From: Marinomonas primoryensis
GTDB taxonomy: Bacteria > Pseudomonadota > Gammaproteobacteria > Pseudomonadales > Marinomonadaceae
Assembly: GCF_013372285.1 (NCBI RefSeq)
Contig: NZ_CP054301.1
Coordinates: 2,892,501-2,956,500 of the forward strand
Direction of reading: 5' to 3'
Length of the DNA: 64,000 bases
Positions within the stretch are counted from its first letter, which is position 1. Every line of letters starts with the position of its first letter. This document shows positions 24,839 to 36,920 of the stretch, piece after piece. Both the position numbers and the translations under genes were made by a program. The notes beneath the pieces were generated by a model, which did no database searches, was not told the DNA's origin, and saw only the letters and a program-made list of their open reading frames with translations.

Positions 24839-25774
24839 TTAATTATTACTATTTGTCGAGTTTCGTAAAAATATGTAAGAAATAAGAACCACACTCAAAA
24901 AACCAATAAAAATAAACACCGATGGAAGTAAAAAATCCGTCAACCAGTAAAAATTTGGTAAGTCCCAAGGTAGAATAAGATGCTCTTCTAGTGGTAGCTT
25001 TTTATTACCAATCACACTCCAGGTATCGGTAATTTTCCATGGCCAGACCTTTACTAAAGCTCCTAACATAGTCCCTGTAAGGAATGACAACGTCATTGCG
25101 CGGGCATGACCCAGTAAATAATGTAGAACTTTAGAGAAGCTTAATAGACCAATCAAAGCGCCGGCTGAGAAAATCAGGATAACAGTAATATCAAAACTTT
25201 TAATCGCTGATAAAATAAATCCGTACATGCCCATTATAAGCAATAAAAAACTGCCAGAAATGCCTGGTAATATCATGGCACAAATAGCGATCATGCCAGA
25301 GAAAAAAACCATCACCAATGATGTATTAAATTGGGTAGGAACAAGTAATGATAGGCTGGTCCCGAGTATCACTCCTACCATAAGGCTTCCAAAATGACGC
25401 CATGAAAAACCTACAATTTGATTAATCAAAAAATAGGCGGATGCCAAAATAAGACCAAAAAAGAAGCTCCACAAATAAATTGGATAAACCGCCAAAAGAT
25501 GTGTAATCACTCCGGCGATCAAAAAGATACTCGTGATAATACCCGCGCCTAATGACAGTAAAAAAGCCCCATCAAAATGGCGCCACAAGGCTTTTACATC
25601 CCCTTTTACCAACATACCTAAACTGTCTTTATTAACCCCGCTTAACGCACTAATCAAACGGTCATAAACGCCTAAAATAAAAGCAATCGTCCCACCAGAA
25701 ACACCGGGGACAACATCTGCTGCTCCCATTAATACGCCACTCAAATACACTTTCAGCCATTTAGGCATGTTCAA
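24839..25774 (-). CDS. DUF368 membrane protein, probable undecaprenyl phosphate translocase
   Basis: A 311-residue polytopic membrane protein. The DUF368 hallmark GAADVVPGVSGGTIAFILGVYDRLI is at residues 17-41, and a second, related GISGSFLLLIMGMYGFIL at about 172-188 shows the internal duplication of the family. DUF368 proteins (PopT type) are reported to flip the lipid carrier C55-P back across the inner membrane for wall and envelope synthesis. Its start overlaps the end of pcm by 14 bp and nlpD follows at once, so it is part of the surE-pcm-nlpD-rpoS transcript. The carrier is made by uppS, also in this window. Confidence 0.88.
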   Translation of the reverse strand: MNMPKWLKVYLSGVLMGAADVVPGVSGGTIAFILGVYDRLISALSGVNKDSLGMLVKGDVKALWRHFDGAFLLSLGAGIITSIFLIAGVITHLLAVYPIYLWSFFFGLILASAYFLINQIVGFSWRHFGSLMVGVILGTSLSLLVPTQFNTSLVMVFFSGMIAICAMILPGISGSFLLLIMGMYGFILSAIKSFDITVILIFSAGALIGLLSFSKVLHYLLGHARAMTLSFLTGTMLGALVKVWPWKITDTWSVIGNKKLPLEEHLILPWDLPNFYWLTDFLLPSVFIFIGFLSVVLISYIFLRNSTNSNN

Positions 25775-26426
25775 TTCCTTCTAATAAAGGCACAAAAGAC
25801 GCAGCTTCTGTCCCTAAACATTTCCAACGATCACCCTCTTTCCGCCAGCAGCCTATCTGAGGACTAGGGTGATCAATTGGCATAATTAAAATGCCTTGCT
25901 GCTTAAGGCAATGGGTTAATGCCAATGGAATTTTACTCGCCATGGCGGTAATAATAACCGCGTCCATTTCCACTTTATTAGGCCAACCAGCCTGTCCGTC
26001 ACCAAATAAGCACTCAACATTATTGACGCCCATCGAGAACAAACGATGCTTAGCTTGTAAATGCAGAGATTGTTGCCGCTCAACCGTGTGAACTTTATTA
26101 AAAAAGTGCGCCAATATTCGAGTTTGATAACCTGATCCAGTGCCAATTTCCAACACACGCCCCAGCCGAGAATACGCCAAAAGCCACTCGGTCATCCTTG
26201 CTACGGTAAGTGGTTGACTGATGGTCTGATTTCGACCAATAGGGAGCGGCGTAGCGGAATACGCTAAATGCGAAAATGCCGGCTCAACAAACTCATGACG
26301 AGGAAGGGTACCCATCAAGGCCAACAGCTCTTCGTGAGTAACACCTTGCTCTCTAAGCTGATGAATCATTTTGGAGGCTTTTGGTTCAGTGTGTGTGACT
26401 AACCAATTAAGATCATGTTGGCTCAT
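25761..26426 (-). CDS. pcm: Protein-L-isoaspartate O-methyltransferase
   Basis: Methylates isoaspartyl residues in aged proteins using S-adenosylmethionine to start their repair. The 221 residues include the Pcm N-terminal region with PRHEFVEPA and the conserved PLPIGRNQTISQP (about 67-79), the SAM motif I VLEIGTGSGYQT (about 92-103), and post-I and II motifs. It starts within the last codons of surE (4-bp ATGA overlap) and overlaps the DUF368 gene by 14 bp at its end, so translation is probably coupled. Like surE, it is classically a stationary-phase survival gene next to rpoS. Confidence 0.95.
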   Translation of the reverse strand: MSQHDLNWLVTHTEPKASKMIHQLREQGVTHEELLALMGTLPRHEFVEPAFSHLAYSATPLPIGRNQTISQPLTVARMTEWLLAYSRLGRVLEIGTGSGYQTRILAHFFNKVHTVERQQSLHLQAKHRLFSMGVNNVECLFGDGQAGWPNKVEMDAVIITAMASKIPLALTHCLKQQGILIMPIDHPSPQIGCWRKEGDRWKCLGTEAASFVPLLEGIEHA

Positions 26427-27169
26427 AAAGTTACAGTGTCAGTCCATTTTTCCAGCGGTAATTTTGCTTCGTAGCAGGTCATATCCGTATGAATGGGAGT
26501 GATAGAGACATAGCCATTTTCCACGGCACAAAAATCGGTTCCTTCTGATGCATCATGTGGATCAGACAATGCCCCAATCCAAAAACTGGGCAACCCTCGT
26601 GGATGCTTAGCACAGACCGGCGCTTGCGCTTTATGGCGGTAGCCGAGACGCGTAACCTGAATGCCTTTTAACTCATTATAAGGAACGTCTGGTACATTGA
26701 TATTCAATAGAATACCAGCAGGCAAGGCAAGTGTATGAGAGTCCTTCATCAGCCGTACTACGACCTCTGCAGCCGTCTCAAAATACTTATAGCCAACTAA
26801 GGACACCGCCAACGCAGGACGACCTAAGTGACGAGCTTCCATCGCCGCCGCGACAGTGCCCGAGTAAATCACATCGTCACCCAAGTTGGCGCCGTGATTA
26901 ATGCCCGAAATCACCAAGTCCACATCACCATCAATCATTCCTGACAACGCCAAATTAACACAATCCGTCGGAGTGCCATCGACTCGATATCTATTTTTTT
27001 CAACCTTAATAGGCTGTACTGGACGAGTCAAAGTCAAAGAGTTACTCGCACCACTACGATTACGATCCGGTGCTACGACTAAAATGTCATACTCTTGCTG
27101 TAAACGTTGAGCAAGTATTTGTATACCAACCGCGTCAAACCCATCATCATTGGCGATCAATACTCTCAT
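26423..27169 (-). CDS. surE: 5'/3'-nucleotidase SurE
   Basis: Metal-dependent nucleotidase and exopolyphosphatase needed for stationary-phase survival. The 248-residue protein has the family metal site N7-D8-D9-G10 at the N-terminus, RNRSGASNSLTL (about 41-52), DGTPTDCV and VISGINHGANLGDDVIYSGTVAAAMEA (about 85-111). It overlaps the end of truD by 23 bp and pcm by 4 bp, which places it firmly within the ispF-truD-surE-pcm unit. Confidence 0.96.
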   Translation of the reverse strand: MRVLIANDDGFDAVGIQILAQRLQQEYDILVVAPDRNRSGASNSLTLTRPVQPIKVEKNRYRVDGTPTDCVNLALSGMIDGDVDLVISGINHGANLGDDVIYSGTVAAAMEARHLGRPALAVSLVGYKYFETAAEVVVRLMKDSHTLALPAGILLNINVPDVPYNELKGIQVTRLGYRHKAQAPVCAKHPRGLPSFWIGALSDPHDASEGTDFCAVENGYVSITPIHTDMTCYEAKLPLEKWTDTVTL

Positions 27170-28241
27170 GATGTTTCTCTGCTGACTTATCTGTAAAATC
27201 GATCATTTCGCGCAAAACGCTGGTCGCAAAACACCCTTTTGGTAACGAGAATTCCACGATCAACTGCGCACTCCCTTCATTATCTCTTAGCAATTCCCAC
27301 GCCATATTCATCGGCACAAGACGCGCCAAGCGGCTGTCCCTTGAAAGATCAAACGCGATGAGTGCATTGACCAAATCCATACTTTCCGTTAAAGATTTCT
27401 TAATGGCCGCTTCACGTTGGGGCCCCGTGCCAGCCTCCCAACCTTCGCTGATAAGTGGCAATACGGGGCTTATCTCACCACGCATCACATTAAGATGCAT
27501 CAACGCACCAATCTCTTTGACTCGGAACTGTTCATGTTTATGCTGAAACTGAGCAATATCACCATCGCATAGACGTGACCACATGCCGTTTTCAACTTGA
27601 TCGCTTAATGCCTCATTAAAACACCAAGAGCGAATAGCCGATAACCAAAAGGATTCTGTCTTCGGCAATTTACGGCGACTTTGCCGCCCTTTCAGAACAA
27701 ACCCCTTGCCGTGGTGCAAATTATTACCGTTTATGCCGAAGCGTTGCGGGCCATAATAATTAGGCACGCCACCTTGTTTAATCAGATTCAAACGCCCTTC
27801 AAGCTCATCTAAATCACCAACCACTTCACGTAAACGAATAACAAAGCGGTTCGACAAATGCGCTCCCGTGCGCAGCTTTTTAGAATGGCGTAGTTGCGCA
27901 ATCACACGAACACTTTCAGGCTCCCTAAAAGCGTCCTGAATAGCCGAAAAATCCGCCTCTTGATTCAAAACATGCAAACAAAACCATTGGCGAGTACAAG
28001 CATGTCGATCTTTAACACCGCTGTAAGTCACTTTATTGGGTGCAATACCTGTTATTTCGGCCAAGCGTTTCGCAAGGAAATCTGTGTTCACGCCTTGTTT
28101 TTCAATGAAAACATAACAAAATTCGCCTTTGTCATCAGGCTCAAACCCTAACTGCTCTTCAACATAAAAGTCTTGTATATGGGTTTTTAAATCCCCTAAG
28201 ACTGTTGGCTTAGACCAAGCGTATCGCCATTCGGTATTCAT
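27147..28241 (-). CDS. truD: tRNA pseudouridine(13) synthase
   Basis: Makes pseudouridine at position 13 of tRNA-Glu. The 364-residue length is normal. The catalytic motif [16 protein letters not shown], with the active aspartate near residue 80, is complete, and the N-terminal [30 protein letters not shown] and [12 protein letters not shown] segments (last about 155-166) are typical of the TruD family and its insertion domain. It begins at a 4-bp overlap with ispF and ends inside surE. Confidence 0.95.
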   Translation of the reverse strand: MNTEWRYAWSKPTVLGDLKTHIQDFYVEEQLGFEPDDKGEFCYVFIEKQGVNTDFLAKRLAEITGIAPNKVTYSGVKDRHACTRQWFCLHVLNQEADFSAIQDAFREPESVRVIAQLRHSKKLRTGAHLSNRFVIRLREVVGDLDELEGRLNLIKQGGVPNYYGPQRFGINGNNLHHGKGFVLKGRQSRRKLPKTESFWLSAIRSWCFNEALSDQVENGMWSRLCDGDIAQFQHKHEQFRVKEIGALMHLNVMRGEISPVLPLISEGWEAGTGPQREAAIKKSLTESMDLVNALIAFDLSRDSRLARLVPMNMAWELLRDNEGSAQLIVEFSLPKGCFATSVLREMIDFTDKSAEKHHESIDRQ

Positions 28242-28744
28242 ACATTACCTTGATTAAAATGAGCCTGTTTAAAAATAAGCGCGACGGCCTCAACCGCAAT
28301 ACCTTCTTTACGACCCGTAAAGCCCAGCTTTTCCGTTGTCGTTGCCTTCACATTGATAGCATCGATATTCACCGCTAAGTCTGCCGCTATATTCGCGCGC
28401 ATGACATCAATATAAGGACGCATTTTTGGTGCCTCTGCAATAATCGTGATATCGACATTACCAACCTCAAAGCCAAGTGACTGTATTTGTTGATAAGCGC
28501 GTTTCAATAAAAGACGACTGTCGGCGCCAGCAAAATCGGCATCAGTATCTGGAAAGTGCTTACCTATGTCGCCAAGCGCTGCTGCGCCAAGCAGGGCATC
28601 TGTCAATGCATGTAGAGCGACATCACCATCGGAATGGGCAATCAGCCCTTGGGAGTAGGGAATAGACACACCACCCAACACAATGTGATCACCTTCACCA
28701 AATTTATGAACATCAAAACCATGACCAATACGAAACGGCATCAT
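28238..28744 (-). CDS. ispF: 2-C-methyl-D-erythritol 2,4-cyclodiphosphate synthase
   Basis: MEP-pathway enzyme that cyclises CDP-ME 2-phosphate, leading to isoprenoid precursors. The 168-residue protein has the zinc site GHGFDVHKF (about 8-16), [21 protein letters not shown] (about 34-54), the [12 protein letters not shown] loop and [16 protein letters not shown] near the C-terminus. Two ATGs are in tandem at the start. It lies 16 bp after ispD, the preceding enzyme pair of the pathway (IspE is elsewhere). Confidence 0.96.
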   Translation of the reverse strand: MMPFRIGHGFDVHKFGEGDHIVLGGVSIPYSQGLIAHSDGDVALHALTDALLGAAALGDIGKHFPDTDADFAGADSRLLLKRAYQQIQSLGFEVGNVDITIIAEAPKMRPYIDVMRANIAADLAVNIDAINVKATTTEKLGFTGRKEGIAVEAVALIFKQAHFNQGNV

Positions 28745-28760
28745 GATAATTACTCCTTTG

Positions 28761-29495
28761 CTATGGACTGCACTCTATATTTAAATTTGAAAGACTTGTC
28801 TTTGAAAGGTAAGCAAAAAGCGCCTCTGCAATCTGAAGGTCTTCAGGTAATGTCACTTTGATATTACTACTCTCTCCCACCACAAGATCTGGATGCCAAC
28901 CAACAAACTCCATCGCAGAGCACTCATCGGTTACGGACACGCCTTCAATGTGTGCTTTTTCTAAGGCATTTGAGAGTGCTTGGGAGGGGAATTTCTGTGG
29001 CGTTTGGGCCAACCAGATATTACTCCGGTCAAGCGTTGTTTCAACCGACACTTGACCAGAAACTTGAAGCTTCACGGTATCTTTAACTGGCATAGCCAAG
29101 ATCGCACCCTGTCTGGAGGAATGATCAATAATTCGATCCAGTGCCGCATACGTTAACAAAGGTCGCGCCGCATCGTGAACCAAGACATCTTGTTGCTGGA
29201 TACCCGTGACATCCATCATGTAACGCAAGCCTTTTTGCACAGTATCGCTACGCTCACTTCCCCCTACAAACGTGTGCACAAAATCATGATTATGCCATTT
29301 AGAGTCTGACCAATAAGCATCATCTGCGCTAACACCAACAATCACGCCGGCAATACGAGGGTGTGACATAAAAATATTGATAGTGCGATCTAGAATGGTT
29401 TGGCCAGCAAGTAATAAATATTGTTTCGGGCAGTTGGCCTGCATACGCTGACCTACGCCGGCGGCGGGAATGATAACCCACAATGGCGGCATCAT
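28761..29495 (-). CDS. ispD: 2-C-methyl-D-erythritol 4-phosphate cytidylyltransferase
   Basis: MEP-pathway enzyme that couples CTP and MEP. The 244-residue protein starts with the nucleotide-binding [20 protein letters not shown] (about 11-30); other conserved parts are [12 protein letters not shown] (about 106-117) and [25 protein letters not shown] (about 159-171) and [12 protein letters not shown]. It overlaps ftsB by 4 bp and is followed by ispF. The ftsB-ispD-ispF order is standard in gammaproteobacteria. Confidence 0.96.
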   Translation of the reverse strand: MMPPLWVIIPAAGVGQRMQANCPKQYLLLAGQTILDRTINIFMSHPRIAGVIVGVSADDAYWSDSKWHNHDFVHTFVGGSERSDTVQKGLRYMMDVTGIQQQDVLVHDAARPLLTYAALDRIIDHSSRQGAILAMPVKDTVKLQVSGQVSVETTLDRSNIWLAQTPQKFPSQALSNALEKAHIEGVSVTDECSAMEFVGWHPDLVVGESSNIKVTLPEDLQIAEALFAYLSKTSLSNLNIECSP

Positions 29496-29770
29496 TTTTT
29501 ATTCACCATGCGATAAAAGACTTCGCCATCTTTTATATATTGAAGTTCACTGCGAACATGCTCTTCTACCGCCTCTTCTCCAAGTCGCAGATCATGAACT
29601 TGTGCTCTAAGCGCTTGATTTCGATGTTTCAGGCGTAGGTTAATGCGCTCTTGATAGGCAATTTGCTTTGCTAACTCCTCTTGACGCTTAACGCCCTGCT
29701 CACCAAAATACAAATGGTAGGATTGATAGCCGATGGCACAGACAAAAAAGACAAGTAACAAACGCGCCAT
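29492..29770 (-). CDS. ftsB: Cell division protein FtsB
   Basis: Small bitopic inner membrane protein that joins FtsL and FtsQ to link the divisome to septal wall synthesis. The 92 residues begin with a short N-terminal tail and one transmembrane helix (about 3-18), then a periplasmic coiled coil (about 28-70, EELAKQIAYQERINLRLKHRNQALRAQVHDL) and the conserved EEHVRSELQYIKDGEVFYRM end. It is 122 bp downstream of eno and 5' to ispD. Confidence 0.95.
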   Translation of the reverse strand: MARLLLVFFVCAIGYQSYHLYFGEQGVKRQEELAKQIAYQERINLRLKHRNQALRAQVHDLRLGEEAVEEHVRSELQYIKDGEVFYRMVNKK

Positions 29771-29847
29771 AACATCCTCTACGACCTAAGAAAAACATTA
29801 CCCTTACCATAAAATTAAAAGCAAAGGAATTGAACCAAAAAAATATA

Positions 29848-29878
29848 AAAAAAGGGGAGAACTTGGTTCTCCCCTTTT
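29848..29878 (-). terminator. Intrinsic terminator after eno
   Basis: On the minus strand AAAAGGGGAGAA and TTCTCCCCTTTT form a 12-bp stem with a CCAAG loop, followed by a long T run, 15 nt after the eno stop codon. ftsB must therefore have its own promoter in the remaining 77 bp or rely on read-through. Confidence 0.92.
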
Positions 29879-29892
29879 AGATCAAAGCGTGA

Positions 29893-31221
<1,329 letters not shown>

Positions 31222-31245
31222 TCACAAACTGCTTGTTTGCTCTAC

Positions 31246-32886
<1,641 letters not shown>

Positions 32887-32975
32887 TTAACCCGCCTTAA
32901 AATGTGAAAAAATGAGATTTGATGACACATATAAATGCGCCTTCAGGACGGGTGAAAATAATAACATCGTGAGCC

Positions 32976-33019
32976 CCTTCACTCAATGTAAAACACAGCT
33001 GTTTTACATTGAGTGAAGG
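32976..33019. repeat. Perfect 20-bp inverted repeat between vanB and pyrG
   Basis: CCTTCACTCAATGTAAAACA (32976-32995) and TGTTTTACATTGAGTGAAGG (33000-33019) pair fully with a CAGC loop. There is no T run on either strand, so it is not a standard intrinsic terminator. It lies 38 bp after the vanB stop codon and about 95 bp upstream of pyrG. Confidence 0.92.
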
Positions 33020-33056
33020 ATTCACACCAACAAAAATAATGCCCGTTGAAATAAGA

Positions 33057-34013
33057 TTATAAGTCTAACTCCAAGACAGGTGTTCTAGAACGAGAACAGC
33101 AAGGCATCACTAACTTGCCTTGAGCATGTTCTGTATCTGTTAAAAAAACATCTCTATGATCTGGAATACCATCGATCACACCCGTTTGACAGCTACCGCA
33201 AACGCCAGATTCACAAGAAACGGCAAGGAAAACACCATTATTATCCAAGACCTCAAAAATACTCTGATCGGCCTCGACATCAAACATCTCACCCGTGCTG
33301 TGAATTTTGACTTTAAAGGCTGTGTTTTCACTCATTGCTTCGTCTACGATCGGTGCCGAAAAAAACTCACGATGTAAACGCTCTTCTGGCCAACCAAGCA
33401 TTTTTGCCTGCAGCAAAACATAATTAATAAACTCAGCAGGACCACAAACATACAGTTCAGAGTCATTCGAATGGCACGACAATACATTCACCACATCCAT
33501 GCGACCAGAACCAGCCACTTGGCTGTAATGGAAATGCATTTTTGTAGCAAATGAACTTTTTTCCAGTGCCGCTGAAAACGCCGCCGTTTCGGGCAATTTC
33601 GCACAATAATGAAACTCAAAGGGCAAACCCATCTTCTCTAATTGCTGCGCCATCGGCAACATAGGCGTTACGCCAATACCACCAGCAACCAACAAACTAT
33701 TGCGCTTGGTTTTTACCAAAGAAAAATGATTTTTCGGCGGGCTTATGAACAAACTATGACCAATCGCTAATTGATGAATCGCTGCAGAACCACCTCTTGA
33801 TTGCGGATCTTTTAAAACGGCAATTTCGTAATACTGGGCCTCAGCTTGCATTCGACATAAGGAATACTGACGAATCAAACCGCCAGGCAAATGCACATCT
33901 ATATGGGCGCCCGCCTCAAAATCCGGCAACGCTGCCCCATCCGTACTGCCTAAAACAACTCGCACCACACCTTGTGCTTCAGTCACAATATTTCTTACCA
34001 CTACCGGGATCAT
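33057..34013 (-). CDS. vanB: Vanillate O-demethylase oxidoreductase subunit
   Basis: NADH-dependent reductase that feeds electrons to the VanA oxygenase. The 318-residue protein has the PDR-type order: an N-terminal flavin domain (PGGLIRQYSLCR, about 44-55), an NAD domain (LLVAGGIGVTPMLPMAQQL, about 106-124, and ELYVCGPAEFI) and a C-terminal plant-type 2Fe-2S domain with SCESGVCGSCQTG and a further cysteine in VMPCCSR. It is 73 bp downstream of vanA on the same strand. The same enzyme type serves other demethylases; the vanillate assignment rests on vanA, vanR and the operators. Confidence 0.92.
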   Translation of the reverse strand: MIPVVVRNIVTEAQGVVRVVLGSTDGAALPDFEAGAHIDVHLPGGLIRQYSLCRMQAEAQYYEIAVLKDPQSRGGSAAIHQLAIGHSLFISPPKNHFSLVKTKRNSLLVAGGIGVTPMLPMAQQLEKMGLPFEFHYCAKLPETAAFSAALEKSSFATKMHFHYSQVAGSGRMDVVNVLSCHSNDSELYVCGPAEFINYVLLQAKMLGWPEERLHREFFSAPIVDEAMSENTAFKVKIHSTGEMFDVEADQSIFEVLDNNGVFLAVSCESGVCGSCQTGVIDGIPDHRDVFLTDTEHAQGKLVMPCCSRSRTPVLELDL

Positions 34014-34086
34014 CTAGCTCTCCTGACCTATTATTTTTTAAAGCTAGGAAGTAACTTATGTCACTCCCTAGCTGGCATAGATTAAG

Positions 34087-35193
34087 TTAAAATGATGCGG
34101 TCTGAAGCGGTGCACTCGCCTGAGGTGCTGGCACCTTCAACTTTTCTTTGACCTCCTGTTCTTTAGTAATAAGTCGATCAATCACTCGTCTTGACTGTAC
34201 GCCACCCGCATCAATATCCAGTTTTAATAAATCATAGTCTGGAAAAGCCAATAAGTTTTGCTGTTGACGCTCCAGTACTTCTAAATCTTCAGAAAAGATT
34301 TTGCCCTGTCCTTCACGAATAGCGTCCGTTAACGTTTGGTCTTCTGGTTTGAAATTACGCGCCATACCCCAGAAATACCAAATAGAGGTTTCTGTTTCTG
34401 GTGTAATGAAATCAACCACTGTACTGCTGGCTTTTTTATCCGCTGGTGCATCAAAACCGCCATTTCCAGCATGTGCGACACCAACATCAATCATCACATG
34501 AGAAGGCGGAGTAAAACGACAAATCTGCCAACGATCAACCAGCACATCATCAGCCAATCCATTGCCGCGAAGCGCTGCCTGCCAGAACGGCGGTGCCATA
34601 ATATTTTCCATAAATCGACTGGTCAAAACCATATCACCTTCCACTGTGGTGGAAACGGGCGACTCATCAATTTCTTTTTGACCAATACTGCTAGCATGCA
34701 CATAAGTCTCATGGGTCAAATCCATCAGGTTATCAACCATCAAACGATAATCGCAGTTGATATGATACAAGCCGCCGCCATAAGCCCACTCAGGACTTAC
34801 CGCCCATGCTAAGTGAGGAATCAAGGCTTTATCAGCTTGAGATTGATCGCCCGGCCACACCCAAATAAAACCATAGCGTTCTTCAACCGCGTAGGATTTC
34901 ATGCAGGGAAAGCCTTTTATACGCTGCAGAGGCATTTCTTTGGTCTTACCATCTGCGCCCATTTTTAAACCATGGTAACCACACACCAAAAGCCCTTCTT
35001 CCACATAACCCAATGACAACGCCGCTCCACGGTGGGGACAAAAATCCAATATCGCAGCAATTTCATTGTCATGGGAACGGTAAAAAGCGATGTTTTCACC
35101 ACAGATTTTACGACCAAGAGGTTGGCTACCCGCAACCTCCTCTGACATGGCTGCGACATACCAAGTATTTTTAGGGTAAGTTTGTTGACTCAT
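34087..35193 (-). CDS. vanA: Vanillate O-demethylase oxygenase subunit
   Basis: Rieske-type oxygenase that removes the methyl group of vanillate to give protocatechuate and formaldehyde. Start ATG 35193 has AGGAGAAC upstream and gives 368 residues. The Rieske motif C52-P-H54-x16-C71-x2-H74 (FCPHRGAALS, LVCGYHGLKMG) and the mononuclear iron site region DNLMDLTHETYVHASSIGQ are intact. The protein is close to Pseudomonas VanA along its whole length (KNTWYVAA, CRFTPPSHV, FWGMARNF, GVQSRRVIDRLI). It is transcribed away from vanR under VanR-type operators. Confidence 0.96.
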   Translation of the reverse strand: MSQQTYPKNTWYVAAMSEEVAGSQPLGRKICGENIAFYRSHDNEIAAILDFCPHRGAALSLGYVEEGLLVCGYHGLKMGADGKTKEMPLQRIKGFPCMKSYAVEERYGFIWVWPGDQSQADKALIPHLAWAVSPEWAYGGGLYHINCDYRLMVDNLMDLTHETYVHASSIGQKEIDESPVSTTVEGDMVLTSRFMENIMAPPFWQAALRGNGLADDVLVDRWQICRFTPPSHVMIDVGVAHAGNGGFDAPADKKASSTVVDFITPETETSIWYFWGMARNFKPEDQTLTDAIREGQGKIFSEDLEVLERQQQNLLAFPDYDLLKLDIDAGGVQSRRVIDRLITKEQEVKEKLKVPAPQASAPLQTASF

Positions 35194-35218
35194 TGGAGTT
35201 CTCCTGCTTTTATTTTTA

Positions 35219-35236
35219 TATATTGGATCCAATATA
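35219..35236. promoter_or_regulatory. VanR operator 1
   Basis: An 18-bp palindrome with the core ATTGGATCCAAT (35222-35233), the operator sequence known for VanR of Caulobacter. It lies about 29-40 bp upstream of the vanA start, where repressor binding would block the promoter or early elongation. Confidence 0.9.
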
Positions 35237-35273
35237 GAGTAAAAAAATCATAAAACAATATATCTGTGCATTT

Positions 35274-35285
35274 ATTGGATCCAAT
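35274..35285. promoter_or_regulatory. VanR operator 2
   Basis: A second exact ATTGGATCCAAT. Its centre is 52 bp (about five helical turns) from operator 1, so two dimers could act on the same face of the DNA. Confidence 0.9.
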
Positions 35286-35343
35286 AGACGCATAATGAAT
35301 AATAGCCATCAAACTAAATAGTTGATAAATAAAAGTTTCCCCT

Positions 35344-35355
35344 ATTGGATCCAAT
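35344..35355. promoter_or_regulatory. VanR operator 3, on the vanR side
   Basis: A third exact ATTGGATCCAAT, 70 bp from operator 2 and 77 bp before the vanR ATG. It suits autoregulation of vanR. Confidence 0.9.
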
Positions 35356-35431
35356 TGTTACATTTCTCCATGTTTACGTTATGATTATTTTTTTACAAAC
35401 AAGGCTGAGGCAAAACGATGGGCGTTTCCCA

Positions 35432-36145
35432 ATGAGTAAACCAGGACAACAAGTAATCAGTCGATTACGACAAATGATTTTGTCTGGCGAGCTAGAATCA
35501 GGACAGCGCCTAGCTGAAATCCCAACCTCGGAACAACTTGGCGTTTCCCGTACACCAGTACGCATTGCCTTTCGAAACCTAGAGCAAGAAGGCTTACTGA
35601 CCAAATTATCAGGACGTGGCTACATCGTCCGCCAAGTTACTCAGCTCGAAATAAGTGGTTCCATTGAAGTACGAGGCGTATTAGAAGGTCTAGCAGCAAG
35701 ACAAGCCGCTGAAAATGCGTTGTCGGCGGCGGAAACAGAAGAGCTGATTCAACTATTAAAGCAAGGTGATGCGCTATTTGAAATTGGCACTATTAACGAA
35801 AATGATCTAACCAAATACCACGATATTAACCAGCGCTTTCATCAAATCATAATCACCGCCAGCCAAAACCCAGCGATTGTCGAAGCGTTAAGTCGCAATG
35901 AACATTTGCCTTTTGCTTCCGTTAGCGCATTGGCATTTGATCGTAATAATTTGAAGCAAGAGTATCGGCGTTTTAATTTTGCTCACATGCAACACCATGC
36001 CGTTTTTGATGCCATTAGCAAAGGTCAAGGCAGTCGTGCCGAAGCGATTATGCGCGAACACGCCAACGCCACGCTAGGTTATGCTAAAACGTTTTCGCAG
36101 ATGGAAAAAAGTGGTGACAAAATGCATATTATTCAATCAAAATGA
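35432..36145 (+). CDS. vanR: VanR, GntR-family (FCD) regulator of vanAB
   Basis: A vanillate-responsive repressor. From ATG 35432 the protein has 237 residues: a GntR winged helix (VISRLRQMILSGELESGQRLAEIPTSEQLGVSRTPVRIAFRNLEQEGLL, about 8-57) and an FCD ligand domain (about 80-225) with the metal-binding pattern, including HDINQRFHQ and EAIMREHANATLG. An earlier in-frame start to 35345 would overlap operator 3 and has no better ribosome site. It is divergent from vanA, and the region between holds three exact VanR boxes, which fixes its role well. Confidence 0.92.
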   Translation: MSKPGQQVISRLRQMILSGELESGQRLAEIPTSEQLGVSRTPVRIAFRNLEQEGLLTKLSGRGYIVRQVTQLEISGSIEVRGVLEGLAARQAAENALSAAETEELIQLLKQGDALFEIGTINENDLTKYHDINQRFHQIIITASQNPAIVEALSRNEHLPFASVSALAFDRNNLKQEYRRFNFAHMQHHAVFDAISKGQGSRAEAIMREHANATLGYAKTFSQMEKSGDKMHIIQSK

Positions 36146-36219
36146 ATCCAAAGCGCTCATCATTCGCCCATTAGCATTCAATACATTTTTCGGCCCATCA
36201 ACCAAACTCTGGACAACTT

Positions 36220-36900
36220 ATGACCGCTTCCCAGATTGATCATTTCTACGCTTATTCTTCCGATGTAAAAGACGCTTTACTCAAAATCCGAACCGCTCTC
36301 GACAAACCCGAGCGCACACTTATTGGCTTAACAGGCGGACCCGGATCTGGGAAAAGCACCCTAGCCAATCATTTAATATCGCATTTTTCAGCCCCATTAG
36401 CTGAACAAGTCACTTGCCTTTCAATGGACGGATTCCATCTTTCAAAGGCCCAACTTCTGGTATTACCTAATGCAGAAGAAGCGCTGGCAAGACGAGGTGC
36501 ACCATGGACATTTGACAGCGCCGCCTTTGTTGAACGAGTTATCAGGATTCAACAAGGTTATCTTCATGAAGAGATTCTATGGCCCAGTTTTGATCATGCA
36601 CTCGGCGATCCAATTGAAGACGATTTGAAAATAAAAAAAGAGGTAAAAGTCGTATTAGTGGAAGGTTTGTATTTGCTGCATCAACAAGATGGCTGGCAAG
36701 CATCCCAGTCACTGTTTAATGAGCATTGGTTTTTGGATATCCCTTTAAACGTTGCTATTGAACGTTTAGCACAACGCCACATGAACGCATGGGGCTTCAG
36801 CCATGAACAAGCTATGCAGAGAATTAATCAGAGCGACGGATTGAATGCAGAACTGGTCGCACGCTATAGAAATCAGGCCGATTGGCTAATAAAGGTCTAG
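36220..36900 (+). CDS. YggC-like P-loop nucleoside/nucleotide kinase family protein
   Basis: A 226-residue cytosolic protein with a Walker A motif LTGGPGSGKSTLANHL (about 38-53), CLSMDGFHLSK (about 76-86, the substrate-side aspartate), RRGAPWTFDSAAFV (about 100-113), and VVLVEGLYLLHQQDGW (about 146-161). This pattern is that of E. coli YggC and the uridine kinase/pantothenate kinase-like group, whose substrates are often sugars or nucleosides and are not established here. It starts 74 bp after vanR on the same strand and is convergent with the aaeB-like gene. A role with the van genes is not supported by sequence. Confidence 0.8.
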   Translation: MTASQIDHFYAYSSDVKDALLKIRTALDKPERTLIGLTGGPGSGKSTLANHLISHFSAPLAEQVTCLSMDGFHLSKAQLLVLPNAEEALARRGAPWTFDSAAFVERVIRIQQGYLHEEILWPSFDHALGDPIEDDLKIKKEVKVVLVEGLYLLHQQDGWQASQSLFNEHWFLDIPLNVAIERLAQRHMNAWGFSHEQAMQRINQSDGLNAELVARYRNQADWLIKV

Positions 36901-36920
36901 CGCTTTTCTAAACTCATTCT

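Noticed and set aside
34336..34812. A 158-codon open frame on the plus strand
   Set aside because: It lies entirely opposite vanA, which has intact Rieske and iron motifs; no ribosome site or family features.
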